A stretch of DNA of 45,430 bases. Origin: DUUI01 sp964345765 (GTDB taxonomy: Bacteria > Bacillota_I > Bacilli_A > Erysipelotrichales > Erysipelotrichaceae). Numbering within the stretch: the stretch's first letter is position 1; each line of letters opens with the position of its first letter. Location of the stretch: NCBI GenBank assembly GCA_964345765.1, contig CAYFSJ010000006.1, positions 1 to 45,430 on the forward strand. Direction: 5' to 3'. Under the pieces are notes generated by a model. It ran no database searches, was not told the DNA's origin, and saw only the letters and a list, made by a program, of their open reading frames with translations. The position numbers were made by a program, and so were the translations under genes. Of this stretch, positions 1-8,726 are shown one piece after another.

Positions 1-28
1 AACAGGAACCTTAATTAAACAGTAAGTA

Positions 29-56
29 AAAAGATGATCCATTTCGATCATCTTTT
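29..56 (-). terminator. Rho-independent terminator after the rRNA methyltransferase gene
   Basis: An 11-bp perfect stem (AAAAGATGATC with GATCATCTTTT, 6-base loop) is followed on the minus strand by a T-rich tract. The TGA stop of the methyltransferase gene (48-50) lies inside the stem, so the gene ends within its own terminator. Confidence 0.85.
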
Positions 57-770
57 ATTTTGACTTTGGTGCATCAGGATACTTCCCGCAATCGCAACAT
101 TGAGTGATTCAAACTGTTGAACCTCAACCAAAACATTACGATTCATCTCACTCAAGTATTTCTCATCCAAACCTGCCCCTTCATTTCCTAAGAATAGACA
201 ATGAGGACCCGTTGGCATTTCCTGAGAGATTTGAGGTAATAAATAAGTACCAACACGGGTAATATCTTGTTGTTTACATAATTCAATCATATCAACAAAA
301 CTAATTTCAACTAAATTAAGATAAAAGATTGCCCCTTGACTACTACGAACGACTTTTTCCGAATAAACATCGGCCGTCTGTAAATCATAGAAGATAGAGT
401 CATAGCCAAAACTGGCAGCTGAGCGAATCAATGTCCCAACATTTCCAGGATCTTGAACCCCATTTAAGAACAACCAACGTGTCCCAAGATCGCTAGGCTC
501 AACTATACGACTAATCCCAAAGATGGTTGATTTAGAATTAGTACTAGAGAGTTTTTGAGCGACCGGCTCACTGACAATGATTTCATCCTTAAAACTTAAG
601 TCACCATGATAATGTTCACTTTTAATTAGTGATACTAAACGGTTGTGCCTTAGTGCTTCTTCGACTAAATGTTGTCCTTCAATTAAGAACTGATTTTTAG
701 CCAAACGTTCTTTCTTAGAAGACAGTTTCAACCATTCTTTAACTTTAGGATTTACTCTAGAGGTAATCAT
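48..770 (-). CDS. SpoU/TrmH-family rRNA 2'-O-ribose methyltransferase
   Basis: This is probably an S-adenosylmethionine-dependent 2'-O-ribose methyltransferase acting on 23S rRNA or tRNA. The N-terminal part (VNPKVKEWLKL..., IEGQHLVEEAL) matches the substrate-binding domain of RlmB/TsnR-type enzymes. The C-terminal SPOUT knot is shown by the three family motifs: LNGVQDPGNVGTLIRSAASFG, CLFLGNEGAGL and VEVQQFESLNVAIAGSILMHQ. I chose the ATG at 770, which overlaps the ileS TGA as ATGA and implies translational coupling. An in-frame start at 791 would add MSSTITT, and neither start has a strong Shine-Dalgarno site. The exact nucleotide target cannot be read from the sequence. Confidence 0.88.
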   Translation of the reverse strand: MITSRVNPKVKEWLKLSSKKERLAKNQFLIEGQHLVEEALRHNRLVSLIKSEHYHGDLSFKDEIIVSEPVAQKLSSTNSKSTIFGISRIVEPSDLGTRWLFLNGVQDPGNVGTLIRSAASFGYDSIFYDLQTADVYSEKVVRSSQGAIFYLNLVEISFVDMIELCKQQDITRVGTYLLPQISQEMPTGPHCLFLGNEGAGLDEKYLSEMNRNVLVEVQQFESLNVAIAGSILMHQSQNKR

Positions 771-3481
771 TGTTGTAATTGTTGATGACATCTGTGGCAG
801 ATTCCATCTTCAAGATGGTCAACGACATTCCAACAGCGCTCACAAGTTTCCCCCTGTGCAGGTTCAACAAAGACTTGATAGCCTAAAACCTCTGGTAGTG
901 TTTCATCAGTAAATTCAACATCCGAAACAATAAACCATTGTTTGAGTTCTTCTTTTAAATGCTTATCAATGAGTTCTTTGGTAATGTCTGTCACATTTAA
1001 TTTAACTTTTGCCTTTAGAGAGTTTCCAATCACTTTTTCAGCACGAGCTTCTTCAAGGGCTTTATAGACAGCTGATCTTAATTCAAACAATTGTTCAAAA
1101 TCCGCTTGATCATCAAATTCAACATCAATATGAGTAATAAATTCACCTAATTGAACTGATTTTCCTTCAGGATGAACAATTTCATACAGTTCTTCCATTG
1201 TGAAACTTAAGATTGGCGCTAATAAATGCATCAACGCTTCAAGTGTAACACTTAAGACGGTTTGAACTTGACGTCTTCTTAAATCATTTTCATGATGAAT
1301 ATATAGAATATCTTTAGTGAAATCTAAATAATAAGCACTCATCACATTGGTTAAGAACTTACTCACAGAAGTAGTTACTTCAGAGAAGTCATATGTTTCA
1401 TAGCCTTTAATTCCCGTTTTTAACACATGATTAAGCGCATCTAGCACTTGTCGATCAACACTAGGTAACTCATTTAAAGACACTCTGTCTTCCACTTTAA
1501 AATCACTAATATTTCCGTGCATGAATCTAAAGGTGTTTCTGATTTTACGATACTGTTCTGAAACTTGTTTTAAGAGTGCTTCAGAAATTCCAACATCAGA
1601 AGTATAGTCCACTGACGCAACCCACAATCTTAAAATCTCTGCCCCTAAACGCTCAGTAATTGCTTTTGGTTGAAGTGCTTTCCCTTTTGATTTAGAGAAT
1701 TTTTCGCCCTTCTCATCGACAATAAATCCATGAGAAACAACTTGTTTATATGGTGCAGTATCAAAGACCGCTGTAGAGATAATTAGACTTGAGTTAAACC
1801 AACCACGATATTGGTCACTACCCTCTAGATATAAATCAACTGGAAGTGTGACACCATGTTTAGCTAAAGCGGCTGTATGACTTGATCCACTATCAAACCA
1901 AACATCTAAGATATCTTTTTCTTTGGTAAACTCACCATCTGGTGAATTCGGATGGGTATACCCTTCTGGTAATAAGTCTTTGGCTTCTTTCTCAAACCAA
2001 ATATTAGAACCATGTTCTCTGAATAAATCAGCAATATGTTGGAACACCTCAGGATCCATAATTGGTGTTTTATCTTGAGCATATAAGATTGGGATAGGTA
2101 GACCCCAAGCTCTTTGACGAGAAATCGTCCAATCACCACGGTCTTTAATCATGTTATGCATTCTTAATTTACCCCATGATGGTAACCATTGAACTTTCTC
2201 AATTTCTTCTAACAATTGATCACGAATGACATCAATTGAGGCAAACCATTGGTCAGTTGCGCGATAAATAATTGGTTTTTTAGTTCTCCAGTCATGTGGA
2301 TAGGAGTGGGTAATAAAATCAAGTTTAAGTAAGTCACCTTGTTCATGTAAACGATTAGTCACTGTCTTATTCGCTTCATCAGTTGTTTGACCTTCTAACC
2401 ACTCACCAGCTTCAGGCATCATTCTACCTTTAGCGTCGACATTACAGAATGGCTCTAAACCATATTCTAAACCCACAATATAGTCTTCCATCCCAAATCC
2501 AGGTGCCGTATGAACAGCCCCAGTTCCTGAATCATTGGTAACATGTTCTCCTAAGATCACTACTGATTCACGATCATAGAGTGGGTGTTGAGTCGTAATG
2601 TATTCTAATTCTGAACCTTGATAACGTTGGATAATTTCATAGTTTTCAAAACCAAACTCCGCCATTAAGTCATCAACAAATTCCTCTAATAGGATATAGA
2701 TGGTGTCATCAACCTGCACAGCCGCATAAGTGTAGCGTGGGTGTAAAGAAATCGCCAAGTTAGCAGGGATGGTCCATGGGGTTGTCGTCCAAATAACAAA
2801 ATAAGTATTTTCTGGATTTAAAAGTTCTTTTCCATCTTTTACTTTAAAACGAACAAAGATGGCTGGGTCTTTCTTATCTTTATATTCAATTTCAGCCTCT
2901 GCCAGTGCTGTCTCAGAACTAGGTGACCAGTATACTGGTTTTAGTCCCTTATAAATCATGCCTCGTTGAGCCATCTTAGAGAATAGTTCCACTTGATATG
3001 CTTCATAATCATGGTGAAGGGTAATATAAGGATTATTATAATCGGCAATAGTTCCAAGTTTTTTCATTTCAGCCATTTGTAATGAGACTTGTTCTTTGGC
3101 GTAGGCTTCACAAAGCTCTCTAAACTCAACTAATGGAACTGTTTTGCGGTCCACCCCTTTTTTAGTAATCTCATTTTCGATTGGTAAACCATGGGTGTCC
3201 CAGCCAGGAACAAAATTTACTTTATAACCCATTTTATGACGAGAACGGACTACAAAGTCTTTAAGAATTTTGTTTAGGGCATGACCAATATGAATGTCCC
3301 CATTGGCATATGGTGGACCATCATGAAATACGAACTCTTCTTTATCAGCATGTTCATCACGCATTAAGTGATAAAGATCTAGTTCTTCCCATAGCTTCAA
3401 ATATTTGTCTTGTTTCTTAACCAGATTTCCTCTCATTTCAAAATCTGATTTTGGTAAATGTAATGTGTCTTTGTAATCCAT
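767..3481 (-). CDS. ileS: Isoleucyl-tRNA synthetase
   Basis: A cytoplasmic class I synthetase that charges tRNA-Ile and edits mischarged valine. At 904 aa it is full length. It has the HIGH signature (residues 64-67), the KMSKS-loop variant KFSKS near residue 595, the editing-domain motif WTTTPWTIPANLAI, and a C-terminal zinc knuckle (CERCW...CHRCH) typical of bacterial IleRS. The start has AGAGG 5-9 bases upstream. It sits directly behind an Ile T-box leader, so it is induced by uncharged tRNA-Ile. It is coupled by an ATGA overlap to the downstream methyltransferase gene. Confidence 0.98.
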   Translation of the reverse strand: MDYKDTLHLPKSDFEMRGNLVKKQDKYLKLWEELDLYHLMRDEHADKEEFVFHDGPPYANGDIHIGHALNKILKDFVVRSRHKMGYKVNFVPGWDTHGLPIENEITKKGVDRKTVPLVEFRELCEAYAKEQVSLQMAEMKKLGTIADYNNPYITLHHDYEAYQVELFSKMAQRGMIYKGLKPVYWSPSSETALAEAEIEYKDKKDPAIFVRFKVKDGKELLNPENTYFVIWTTTPWTIPANLAISLHPRYTYAAVQVDDTIYILLEEFVDDLMAEFGFENYEIIQRYQGSELEYITTQHPLYDRESVVILGEHVTNDSGTGAVHTAPGFGMEDYIVGLEYGLEPFCNVDAKGRMMPEAGEWLEGQTTDEANKTVTNRLHEQGDLLKLDFITHSYPHDWRTKKPIIYRATDQWFASIDVIRDQLLEEIEKVQWLPSWGKLRMHNMIKDRGDWTISRQRAWGLPIPILYAQDKTPIMDPEVFQHIADLFREHGSNIWFEKEAKDLLPEGYTHPNSPDGEFTKEKDILDVWFDSGSSHTAALAKHGVTLPVDLYLEGSDQYRGWFNSSLIISTAVFDTAPYKQVVSHGFIVDEKGEKFSKSKGKALQPKAITERLGAEILRLWVASVDYTSDVGISEALLKQVSEQYRKIRNTFRFMHGNISDFKVEDRVSLNELPSVDRQVLDALNHVLKTGIKGYETYDFSEVTTSVSKFLTNVMSAYYLDFTKDILYIHHENDLRRRQVQTVLSVTLEALMHLLAPILSFTMEELYEIVHPEGKSVQLGEFITHIDVEFDDQADFEQLFELRSAVYKALEEARAEKVIGNSLKAKVKLNVTDITKELIDKHLKEELKQWFIVSDVEFTDETLPEVLGYQVFVEPAQGETCERCWNVVDHLEDGICHRCHQQLQQ

Positions 3482-3502
3482 AAGTTCCTCTCATTTCTAA
3501 AT

Positions 3503-3690
3503 AAAAAACGCCCTGAGAAAGGACGTTAATAAACGCTGTACCACCTGTCTTGTGATGTGTCTCTTTGTTAACGATTGAGATAATCGCCCTATCCTACTGA
3601 GTTCAGATAAGGGGCTCCTAAGTGATCTTTCCTTAAGTTTGTGACTATGTTACACCAACCCATAGCTCTCTATACACGCTCTTAAGAAAC
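3503..3690 (-). promoter_or_regulatory. T-box riboswitch leader of ileS (Ile specifier ATC)
   Basis: On the minus strand the leader shows a Stem I start AGAGAGCTATGGGTTGGTG, a specifier loop GGAAAGATCACTTAGGAG with Ile codon ATC at 3624-3626, and the T-box core GGTGGTACAGCG (3534-3545). A terminator hairpin follows (AACGTCC...GGGCGTT plus T6, 3503-3527). Uncharged tRNA-Ile should stabilise the antiterminator and allow ileS transcription. The 5' end is approximate, lying just after the divIVA stop; I found no convincing dedicated promoter. Confidence 0.93.
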
Positions 3691-3693
3691 GTC

Positions 3694-4182
3694 TTAATCT
3701 TCGCCTTTTAGTTTTTTATTCTCCATTAACCAGTCAAGATTTGGGATATCAGGTAACTGAACTTCATCAATCATCAGTGATAGATCATTGACATATCGTT
3801 TTAAATCCTCTTTAACTTGGTTAGTTTGGTTTGACATTTTAGCAAGTTCCATCAGAATAATTCGAGCCGTTGACAGAGCTTCACTCACAATTAAGTCCGC
3901 ATTGTTATTGGCAGTTTCAATAATTGTGTTAGACTCTTCAATTGCTAATTGATGAACTTGACTAGCTGCTTTTTCTTTGACTAATACTTCCTCTTGGAGT
4001 TGTGTTACTTTTTGTTTCATTAACTCCAATTGGTGTTGTGCTTGACCCAATTGATTTTGATAAGCGACTAAACGCTCTTGATTTTCCTTTAATTGAGTTT
4101 CGTATTGTTCTAAGACGCGGTCGACTTCAAAACGATCATAGCCACGTCGTAATAGTCTAAAGCGAGGTTCTTGCCCGCTCAT
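3694..4182 (-). CDS. divIVA: DivIVA-domain cell division/polarity protein
   Basis: A cytoplasmic coiled-coil protein that binds curved membrane at poles and septa. The conserved DivIVA N-terminal motif is present (FRLLRRGYDRFEVDRVLEQY, residues 8-27). A long heptad-rich coiled coil follows (about 28-75), then a second helical region to residue 145. At 162 aa it is about normal length. It starts 3 nt after the sepF stop and has no visible Shine-Dalgarno sequence, so translation is probably coupled to sepF. Pairing with sepF is the usual Bacillota division-cluster arrangement. The paralogue GpsB is an alternative name, but the length and order fit DivIVA. Confidence 0.9.
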   Translation of the reverse strand: MSGQEPRFRLLRRGYDRFEVDRVLEQYETQLKENQERLVAYQNQLGQAQHQLELMKQKVTQLQEEVLVKEKAASQVHQLAIEESNTIIETANNNADLIVSEALSTARIILMELAKMSNQTNQVKEDLKRYVNDLSLMIDEVQLPDIPNLDWLMENKKLKGED

Positions 4183-4185
4183 CGT

Positions 4186-4587
4186 CTATTGGTTGTCTTC
4201 TAAGTCGAAACTAATTTCGCCAGAAATACCAATGGTCTTAGGCGTACATAAGATGACATTATGTCCAATCTTTTGGATAGTCCCATCTAATGCAAATACG
4301 ACTCCTGTTAAGAAATCAATGGTTCTTTGAGCAAAGTTTGCTGGTAAACGTTGTAAGTTAACCACTGCTGCACGACGATCCTTTAAATGTCTAGCAACTT
4401 CTTCACTTTCTTCAAATGTTCTTGGTTCAAACAGAACCATTTTAGCATCTGTTTTTAATTGTGCAACACTTTTTGTGCTACTTTGTTCGTAATCGCTTAA
4501 TGCTGGAGCTTCATCTTGATCAAACTCTACATATTCTTCGTCTTCAACTGGTGCTATAAAATTAGCTAATTTATCTTTGAAACCCAT
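4186..4587 (-). CDS. sepF: SepF cell division protein (FtsZ-ring membrane anchor)
   Basis: SepF links FtsZ filaments to the membrane. The 133-aa product has the family layout: an N-terminal amphipathic helix (MGFKDKLANFIA), an acidic flexible linker (about 12-45), and a C-terminal DUF552 fold. That fold has the signatures VVNLQRLP, AQRTIDFLTGVVFALDG and IGHNVILCTP. It has its own promoter (4611-4619) and a strong Shine-Dalgarno site, and it leads a two-gene unit with divIVA. Other members of the usual cluster (YlmE, YlmG, YlmH, FtsZ) are absent here. Confidence 0.96.
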   Translation of the reverse strand: MGFKDKLANFIAPVEDEEYVEFDQDEAPALSDYEQSSTKSVAQLKTDAKMVLFEPRTFEESEEVARHLKDRRAAVVNLQRLPANFAQRTIDFLTGVVFALDGTIQKIGHNVILCTPKTIGISGEISFDLEDNQ

Positions 4588-4610
4588 TAAAATCCCTCCA
4601 TACAGGTCCT

Positions 4611-4619
4611 ATTATATCA
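4611..4619 (-). promoter_or_regulatory. Extended -10 promoter of sepF-divIVA
   Basis: TGATATAAT matches the extended -10 consensus exactly. No good -35 is visible at 17 bp. A GGAGGG ribosome site follows at 4594-4599. It lies just downstream of the hpf terminator, so it should start a new unit. Confidence 0.7.
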
Positions 4620-4644
4620 CATTCATTTTGCTTGTTAAACTAAA

Positions 4645-4665
4645 AGCGACCTGTTTGAGGTCGCT
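4645..4665 (-). terminator. Terminator of the hpf operon
   Basis: An 8-bp perfect stem AGCGACCT/AGGTCGCT with a 5-base loop, followed on the minus strand by TTTTAGTTT. Confidence 0.85.
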
Positions 4666-4670
4666 AGGTT

Positions 4671-5231
4671 CTATGTTGGATCTTTCTCTAATTCAAGCAA
4701 GCCATAACCGCCATCATGACGCTTATAAACCACCGCAATTTCAGAGGTTTCATCATCGGTATAAGCAAAGAAATCATGATTTAACATTTCCATATTCATA
4801 ATCGCAGTACTTAAATCCATCTTCTCAGCAAATACCTCTTTAGTACGAACTGGTTCTTCCTTTTCTTGGGCTTTCTTGATTTGTTCATCCTCGAATTGTT
4901 GCATCTCCTCTAGAAACGCAACGGAAAGTTTATCATTGTGCTTTCTAGATAAACGGGTTTTCTGACGACGAATTTGGTCTTCTAGTTTATCAACAACTCT
5001 ATCCAATGCACTGTAGAAGTCATTTTCCTTCACCTCAGCCCGAAGTAATCCAACTGGGGCATTCACTGTTACTTCTACTTTTTGATACTCATTATAGATT
5101 TTAACAAGCACTCGAGCCGTAGTAGCCTCTGGGTCTTTGAAATATTTATCAATTGTTGACAATTTTCGCTCAGCTCTTTCTCTCATTGCATCTGTAATTT
5201 TTACGTTTTTCCCTTGAATAGTTACTAACAT
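4671..5231 (-). CDS. hpf: Long-form ribosome hibernation promoting factor
   Basis: It dimerises 70S ribosomes into inactive 100S particles in stationary phase or stress. The N-terminal S30AE domain (residues 1-~95, starting MLVTIQGKNVKITDAMRERAERKL) is followed by a linker and a C-terminal dimerisation domain (about 125-186). That domain carries the KEVFAEKMDLSTAIMNMEMLNHDFFAY and VVYKRHDGGYGLLEL motifs. At 186 aa it is the long Bacillota form, not short HPF/RMF. AAGGAGG precedes the start. It is co-transcribed with the phospholipase-like gene 12 nt upstream. Confidence 0.96.
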   Translation of the reverse strand: MLVTIQGKNVKITDAMRERAERKLSTIDKYFKDPEATTARVLVKIYNEYQKVEVTVNAPVGLLRAEVKENDFYSALDRVVDKLEDQIRRQKTRLSRKHNDKLSVAFLEEMQQFEDEQIKKAQEKEEPVRTKEVFAEKMDLSTAIMNMEMLNHDFFAYTDDETSEIAVVYKRHDGGYGLLELEKDPT

Positions 5232-5243
5232 AATTCATCCTCC

Positions 5244-6212
5244 TTAGTGTTGGTAAATTAAATTGAAATGTTTGAGATCCGCCACTTCCTGTAAACCAGT
5301 CGTATAGTTACGATGATCAATAAATGCTTCTAACGAATCTTCATTTTGGTGTAAATCATGGTTGAGTCGAGATAGTGCCTCAGTCCCTCGAACTAATGAT
5401 TGATTAAATAAATCCATAAACGATGTCTTATAAGTGAGTTTCGAATCAACAGGATGAGACCACTCATTTTTTCTAAGGTTTAAAACATCATGCTTTAAAT
5501 CCAATTGTGGAATCACAAAATGAGAAGAGAAGACCCATGGGTCCTTAAGTATTTTATCCTCAATTTGTTGGATGATTTTTGTTTTTAAACCCGTCTTATC
5601 CCATAACAGCAGGTTGTATTTATACATAGAATGAATCGCACGCTCAATCTTTTTGTAATCAACATCCTTTTTCTCTGTAAATCGAATAATACTTTGGTAA
5701 ACCTTAGCTACTAAGTTTCGCTCATTCTTAGTTAACTTAACAAAATTATAGGAAGGAATATCTCGATATTTATCTTGTCTAATTCGCTTAACGACCAACG
5801 TATCAATCATGGCCTCCATTCGATAGTGGTCGTATCGTGTGTCTCCTTCAATCAGTCCAGTCTTATGGAAAACATATGGATGAGCCAACGAATCAAGCGC
5901 CCAGTGACACAAATGACCAGCCAAATAACTTAGGGTCATCGACTTATACGGTTCTTCAAAATGTTTCACTAACTCTTTACCCACCGTATAGAATTCATTG
6001 ATATGGGCATCGTGAAAAAGACTTCCAAGCTCTCTAATTTCATGAGCATCGTCATCTTTGCTCATAAAACGATAGTAGAACAGGAAATCTGGTCCATTGC
6101 TTCCAAAAAAGAATAAGCGAGGATACGCCGCAATCGCATCAGCAACCATTGAATCATCCAAAAGTTGAACGACTTCATGTGCCATTAATCCATGCGTAAT
6201 TACATTAGGCAT
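5244..6212 (-). CDS. Zinc-dependent phospholipase C-like protein
   Basis: The N-terminus MPNVITHGLMAHEVV and the block YLAGHLCHWALDSLAHPYVFHKTG (about residues 95-118) are typical of the Zn-dependent phospholipase C / DUF1704-like hydrolase fold. Several His/Asp residues (H7, H12, H101, H104, D107, H111 by rough count) could bind metal. It has 322 aa, no signal peptide and no transmembrane segment, so it is probably cytoplasmic. The family is common in Bacillota but poorly characterised, and the substrate is unknown. It is the first gene of the unit containing hpf, with a strong AGGAGG ribosome site. Confidence 0.75.
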   Translation of the reverse strand: MPNVITHGLMAHEVVQLLDDSMVADAIAAYPRLFFFGSNGPDFLFYYRFMSKDDDAHEIRELGSLFHDAHINEFYTVGKELVKHFEEPYKSMTLSYLAGHLCHWALDSLAHPYVFHKTGLIEGDTRYDHYRMEAMIDTLVVKRIRQDKYRDIPSYNFVKLTKNERNLVAKVYQSIIRFTEKKDVDYKKIERAIHSMYKYNLLLWDKTGLKTKIIQQIEDKILKDPWVFSSHFVIPQLDLKHDVLNLRKNEWSHPVDSKLTYKTSFMDLFNQSLVRGTEALSRLNHDLHQNEDSLEAFIDHRNYTTGLQEVADLKHFNLIYQH

Positions 6213-6233
6213 AACGCACCTCCTCTTTTCTAT

Positions 6234-6242
6234 ATTTTATCA
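6234..6242 (-). promoter_or_regulatory. Extended -10 promoter of the phospholipase-hpf unit
   Basis: TGATAAAAT, an extended -10, lies 21 bases upstream of the gene, with AGGAGG between. No clear -35 box. Confidence 0.5.
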
Positions 6243-6251
6243 AAAACTAGA

Positions 6252-6286
6252 CGCTAATGCGAACACTAATCATCTTATCATTAGCG
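6252..6286 (-). terminator. Possible terminator after the VTT-protein gene
   Basis: An 8-bp perfect inverted repeat CGCTAATG/CATTAGCG with a 19-base spacer spans the stop codon of the VTT gene. On the minus strand it is followed by TCTAGTTTTTG. The loop is long and the T-run is offset by 5 bases, so this is tentative. Confidence 0.4.
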
Positions 6287-6875
6287 AACTTGAGACAATC
6301 CAACCTCGAATCAACTCAAAGAATTCATGTAAGCCCATGCTATAAATAAAGGTTGTTGGTGGTTTAGCCAAAAGAATAATCGTCGTAAATTTCTTAAGCG
6401 ACATCTTGGTTGTCCCCGCAAAGTAACAAAGGAAATCATCAGGGGCAATCGGCAATAAGATCGCCCAAGTAAAGACTTTATCAAAGGTTTGTTGTTTATC
6501 CAAAACCTTCTCATATTTATTAATCAGATTCTCACTAAAATAGCGTTTAATCAGTGGTCGGCCATATCGCCTTCCAATTTGAAAAGCAATAATCGAACCA
6601 ACACTAATACTAATATAATTAATAATAAAGCCCCACCAGATGCCAAATAGCAAGGTGGCAACAACCATTCCAAGCCCACCAGGAACGATTGGAAAAACAA
6701 CCTGAAGAATCTGTAAGATAATGATCACAATAACGGACATCGAACCAAATTGACTCACAAATTCCTGCATCTTTCTTTGATCAGTTAAGATTCCCGTCTT
6801 AAAACCCCACCAAAATAAGAAGGCTAGCAGAATTAGGGATAAGATACTTAATAAGTTTTCCAATCGTAGTTTCAT
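6270..6875 (-). CDS. VTT-domain (TVP38/DedA-like) membrane protein
   Basis: This 201-aa integral membrane protein has about 5-6 hydrophobic segments. It carries the VTT/SNARE-associated signature: the reentrant region VVFPIVPGGLGMVVATLLFGIWWGFIINYISISVGSIIAFQIGRRYGR and the second half LLPIAPDDFLCYFAGTTKMSLKKF. Family members are membrane lipid scramblase or transporter-like proteins, but the substrate here is unknown. Translation is coupled to the ABC permease by a TAATG overlap, so it belongs to the GntR-controlled operon and may help with the same membrane or envelope function. Confidence 0.85.
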   Translation of the reverse strand: MKLRLENLLSILSLILLAFLFWWGFKTGILTDQRKMQEFVSQFGSMSVIVIIILQILQVVFPIVPGGLGMVVATLLFGIWWGFIINYISISVGSIIAFQIGRRYGRPLIKRYFSENLINKYEKVLDKQQTFDKVFTWAILLPIAPDDFLCYFAGTTKMSLKKFTTIILLAKPPTTFIYSMGLHEFFELIRGWIVSSSLMIR

Positions 6876-7654
6876 TAAATTTCTAACTTTCTATCAAATA
6901 AATAACGGGTTAATCCATAAAATATAATAAACATCAATAAATTAAGAGCAATCTGAACAATCCCAGAATATGGTGTTGAAAGATTAATCAGGATATCCGA
7001 TTGATAAGCTAGTTGATCAGGTCGACCAACAATCAATTCAAAGATAAAGGTGATTACCCATTGTGAGACAAAACTAATCACAAAGAAGATAACAATCGAA
7101 ATTAGATAATTTGTTCTCTTAAATAAAGACGTATTCACAAGTGTCATCGATAATAAGACGAGTGCTAAACCTGAGAATAAACTGGTCAATTGGTTTAAAA
7201 ACGTTAATACGAACTGCCACCACTCAATGCGACTCAACACTTCAATTAACTGACGAAGTGATGCTTGAAGTGCATTCAATAAATCTGGATCAAAAGAGAT
7301 CGCAAACACAAAGATCGACAATGTCCCAATCAATAAAGTGATAAAAAACCAAATATTGACTGTCACTAACTTCGATAATAAAGTCGTATCCAAAGAGACA
7401 GGTAGTGTTAAGTTGAAATACGCCCCATCCTCAAAGAGTCTTCTCTTTAAGAAACCAATCGCATTCATGAGGGTTAAAATGAAACTCATAATAAATAACA
7501 CAACAATAGACATCATGGTAAAGCCAACCAAGAAATTGTTACCCGACTTAATGGCAAATGGTCCCAATACCGCAATAAAAATCATAATGAGATATAAATT
7601 CAAATAATCTCTGAACGAATTAATTAAATCATGTTTAAGAGTTTTAAAAAACAT
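6875..7654 (-). CDS. ABC-2 type transporter permease
   Basis: A 259-aa protein with six hydrophobic segments (about residues 20-37, 42-66, 97-120, 148-172, 182-208, 230-250) and little conserved sequence, as expected for an ABC-2/YtrC-like membrane subunit. It directly follows the ATPase gene and overlaps it by one base (TAATG), so the two form one transporter. Export substrate unknown; relatives with YtrA-type regulators often respond to cell-envelope antibiotics (inference from family). Confidence 0.8.
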   Translation of the reverse strand: MFFKTLKHDLINSFRDYLNLYLIMIFIAVLGPFAIKSGNNFLVGFTMMSIVVLFIMSFILTLMNAIGFLKRRLFEDGAYFNLTLPVSLDTTLLSKLVTVNIWFFITLLIGTLSIFVFAISFDPDLLNALQASLRQLIEVLSRIEWWQFVLTFLNQLTSLFSGLALVLLSMTLVNTSLFKRTNYLISIVIFFVISFVSQWVITFIFELIVGRPDQLAYQSDILINLSTPYSGIVQIALNLLMFIIFYGLTRYLFDRKLEI

Positions 7655-8355
7655 TATCTGAATACCTCCCTAAAGTAAGCGTCAACGGATTGGCCAACGC
7701 GCTCTCTCAGTTCATCGCAATTCTCATGAACGACCACTCGACCATTTTGTAAGAAAATCACTTCATCTAAGATCGATTCAATATCAGCAATTAAATGTGT
7801 AGAAATCACTAATAATGACTCTTGAGCATAACTGGTTAAAATTGAATTCATAATCTTATCTCGAGAAGCAGGATCAACCCCACCAATTGGCTCATCCAAT
7901 AAATAGATATGAGCATCTCTCGCTAAAACTAAAGCAAGTTGGAATTTTTCTTGCATCCCCTTACTCATCTCTTTAAAGCTTAACTTTTCTGATACATCAA
8001 AAGATTCAAGCAATGAGCGCATTTTTTCTTCACTAAAATCTTGATACATATCCTTAAAGACATTAATTGCTTGTTGACCTGTCATCTTCTTATCAAAATA
8101 GGTTTTATCTGGTAGATACGAACAAAGTGCTTTTGAATCTTTAGAAATATCAAAACCACCAATACGTGCCTCTCCCTGATAATCACGTAATAAACCCATC
8201 AAGATTTTGATTAAGGTTGTTTTCCCTGACCCATTAGGCCCACATAATCCAATAATCCGACCAGACTCCAAGTTGAGATTGACATCATCGAGTGCCACTT
8301 GTTGTCTGTATGACTTCGAAAGATTTCGAGTCTGAACTAAATAATTACTGCTCAT
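7654..8355 (-). CDS. ABC transporter ATP-binding protein (YtrB-like)
   Basis: A cytoplasmic ATPase subunit. Walker A is GPNGSGKTT, the Q-loop region is CSYLPDKTYF, the signature is MSKGMQEKFQLALVLA, Walker B is IYLLDEPIGG, and the H-loop is LVISTHL. I placed the start at the ATG at 8355 because AAGGAGGGG lies 7 bases upstream and MSSNYLVQTRNLSKSY is the natural N-terminus. A start at 8409 would run far into the regulator gene. It overlaps the gntR 3' end by 11 bases and pairs with the permease downstream. Confidence 0.92.
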   Translation of the reverse strand: MSSNYLVQTRNLSKSYRQQVALDDVNLNLESGRIIGLCGPNGSGKTTLIKILMGLLRDYQGEARIGGFDISKDSKALCSYLPDKTYFDKKMTGQQAINVFKDMYQDFSEEKMRSLLESFDVSEKLSFKEMSKGMQEKFQLALVLARDAHIYLLDEPIGGVDPASRDKIMNSILTSYAQESLLVISTHLIADIESILDEVIFLQNGRVVVHENCDELRERVGQSVDAYFREVFR

Positions 8356-8710
8356 CACTTTCCCCTCCTTTTTGAAGTTGTTTAATAATCTGTTGTTTAT
8401 TAAATCCAAGTTGTTTCATCTTACTCACAAATTCATTGACTTCACGCTCAATCGTCTCTTGTTTTAAAAGTTCAATATACGCTTCATCTTTGGTTACAAA
8501 TCTTCCCTCTGAGCCTTGAGCAAAGACTAGACCTTGTTGTTCTGCCAGTGCCAATGATTTCTGTACAGTATTTGGATTAACACCATAGATCAACGCCATT
8601 TCGCGCACCGACTCAATGCGCTGACCCGCCAGATAATGCCCTGACAAGATTTTATTAGCAATGTCTTGGGTGAGTTGTAAGTATATCGGAACACCCTCTT
8701 TAAATTTCAT
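8345..8710 (-). CDS. YtrA-subfamily GntR transcriptional regulator
   Basis: A 121-aa regulator. The winged HTH is at the N-terminus (KEGVPIYLQLTQDIANKILSGHYLAGQRIESVREMALIYGVNPNTVQKSLALAEQQGLV), and a short helical dimerisation tail follows, characteristic of the YtrA group that lacks a large effector domain. I chose the ATG at 8710 because GGAGGGAG sits just upstream and MKFKEGVPIYLQL is the standard start. An open frame continues to 8917 but crosses the promoter. It is the first gene of the operon with the ABC and VTT genes. A dyad over the promoter predicts autorepression. Confidence 0.92.
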   Translation of the reverse strand: MKFKEGVPIYLQLTQDIANKILSGHYLAGQRIESVREMALIYGVNPNTVQKSLALAEQQGLVFAQGSEGRFVTKDEAYIELLKQETIEREVNEFVSKMKQLGFNKQQIIKQLQKGGESDEQ

Positions 8711-8726
8711 GGCTCCCTCCGTTCTA

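Noticed and set aside
767..3481. TGA read as tryptophan, suggested by the mollicute-like rRNA
   Set aside because: Trp is encoded by TGG in the conserved proteins and TGA is a used stop (for example ileS and rnhC).
3700..3760. TTGACT in the divIVA 3' end as -35 of an ileS T-box promoter
   Set aside because: No -10 at acceptable spacing (the best AT-rich hexamers are 11 or about 20 bp away).
4577..4801. 74-codon plus-strand frame over sepF start and hpf end
   Set aside because: It covers a promoter, a terminator and two gene ends on the other strand and has no ribosome site.
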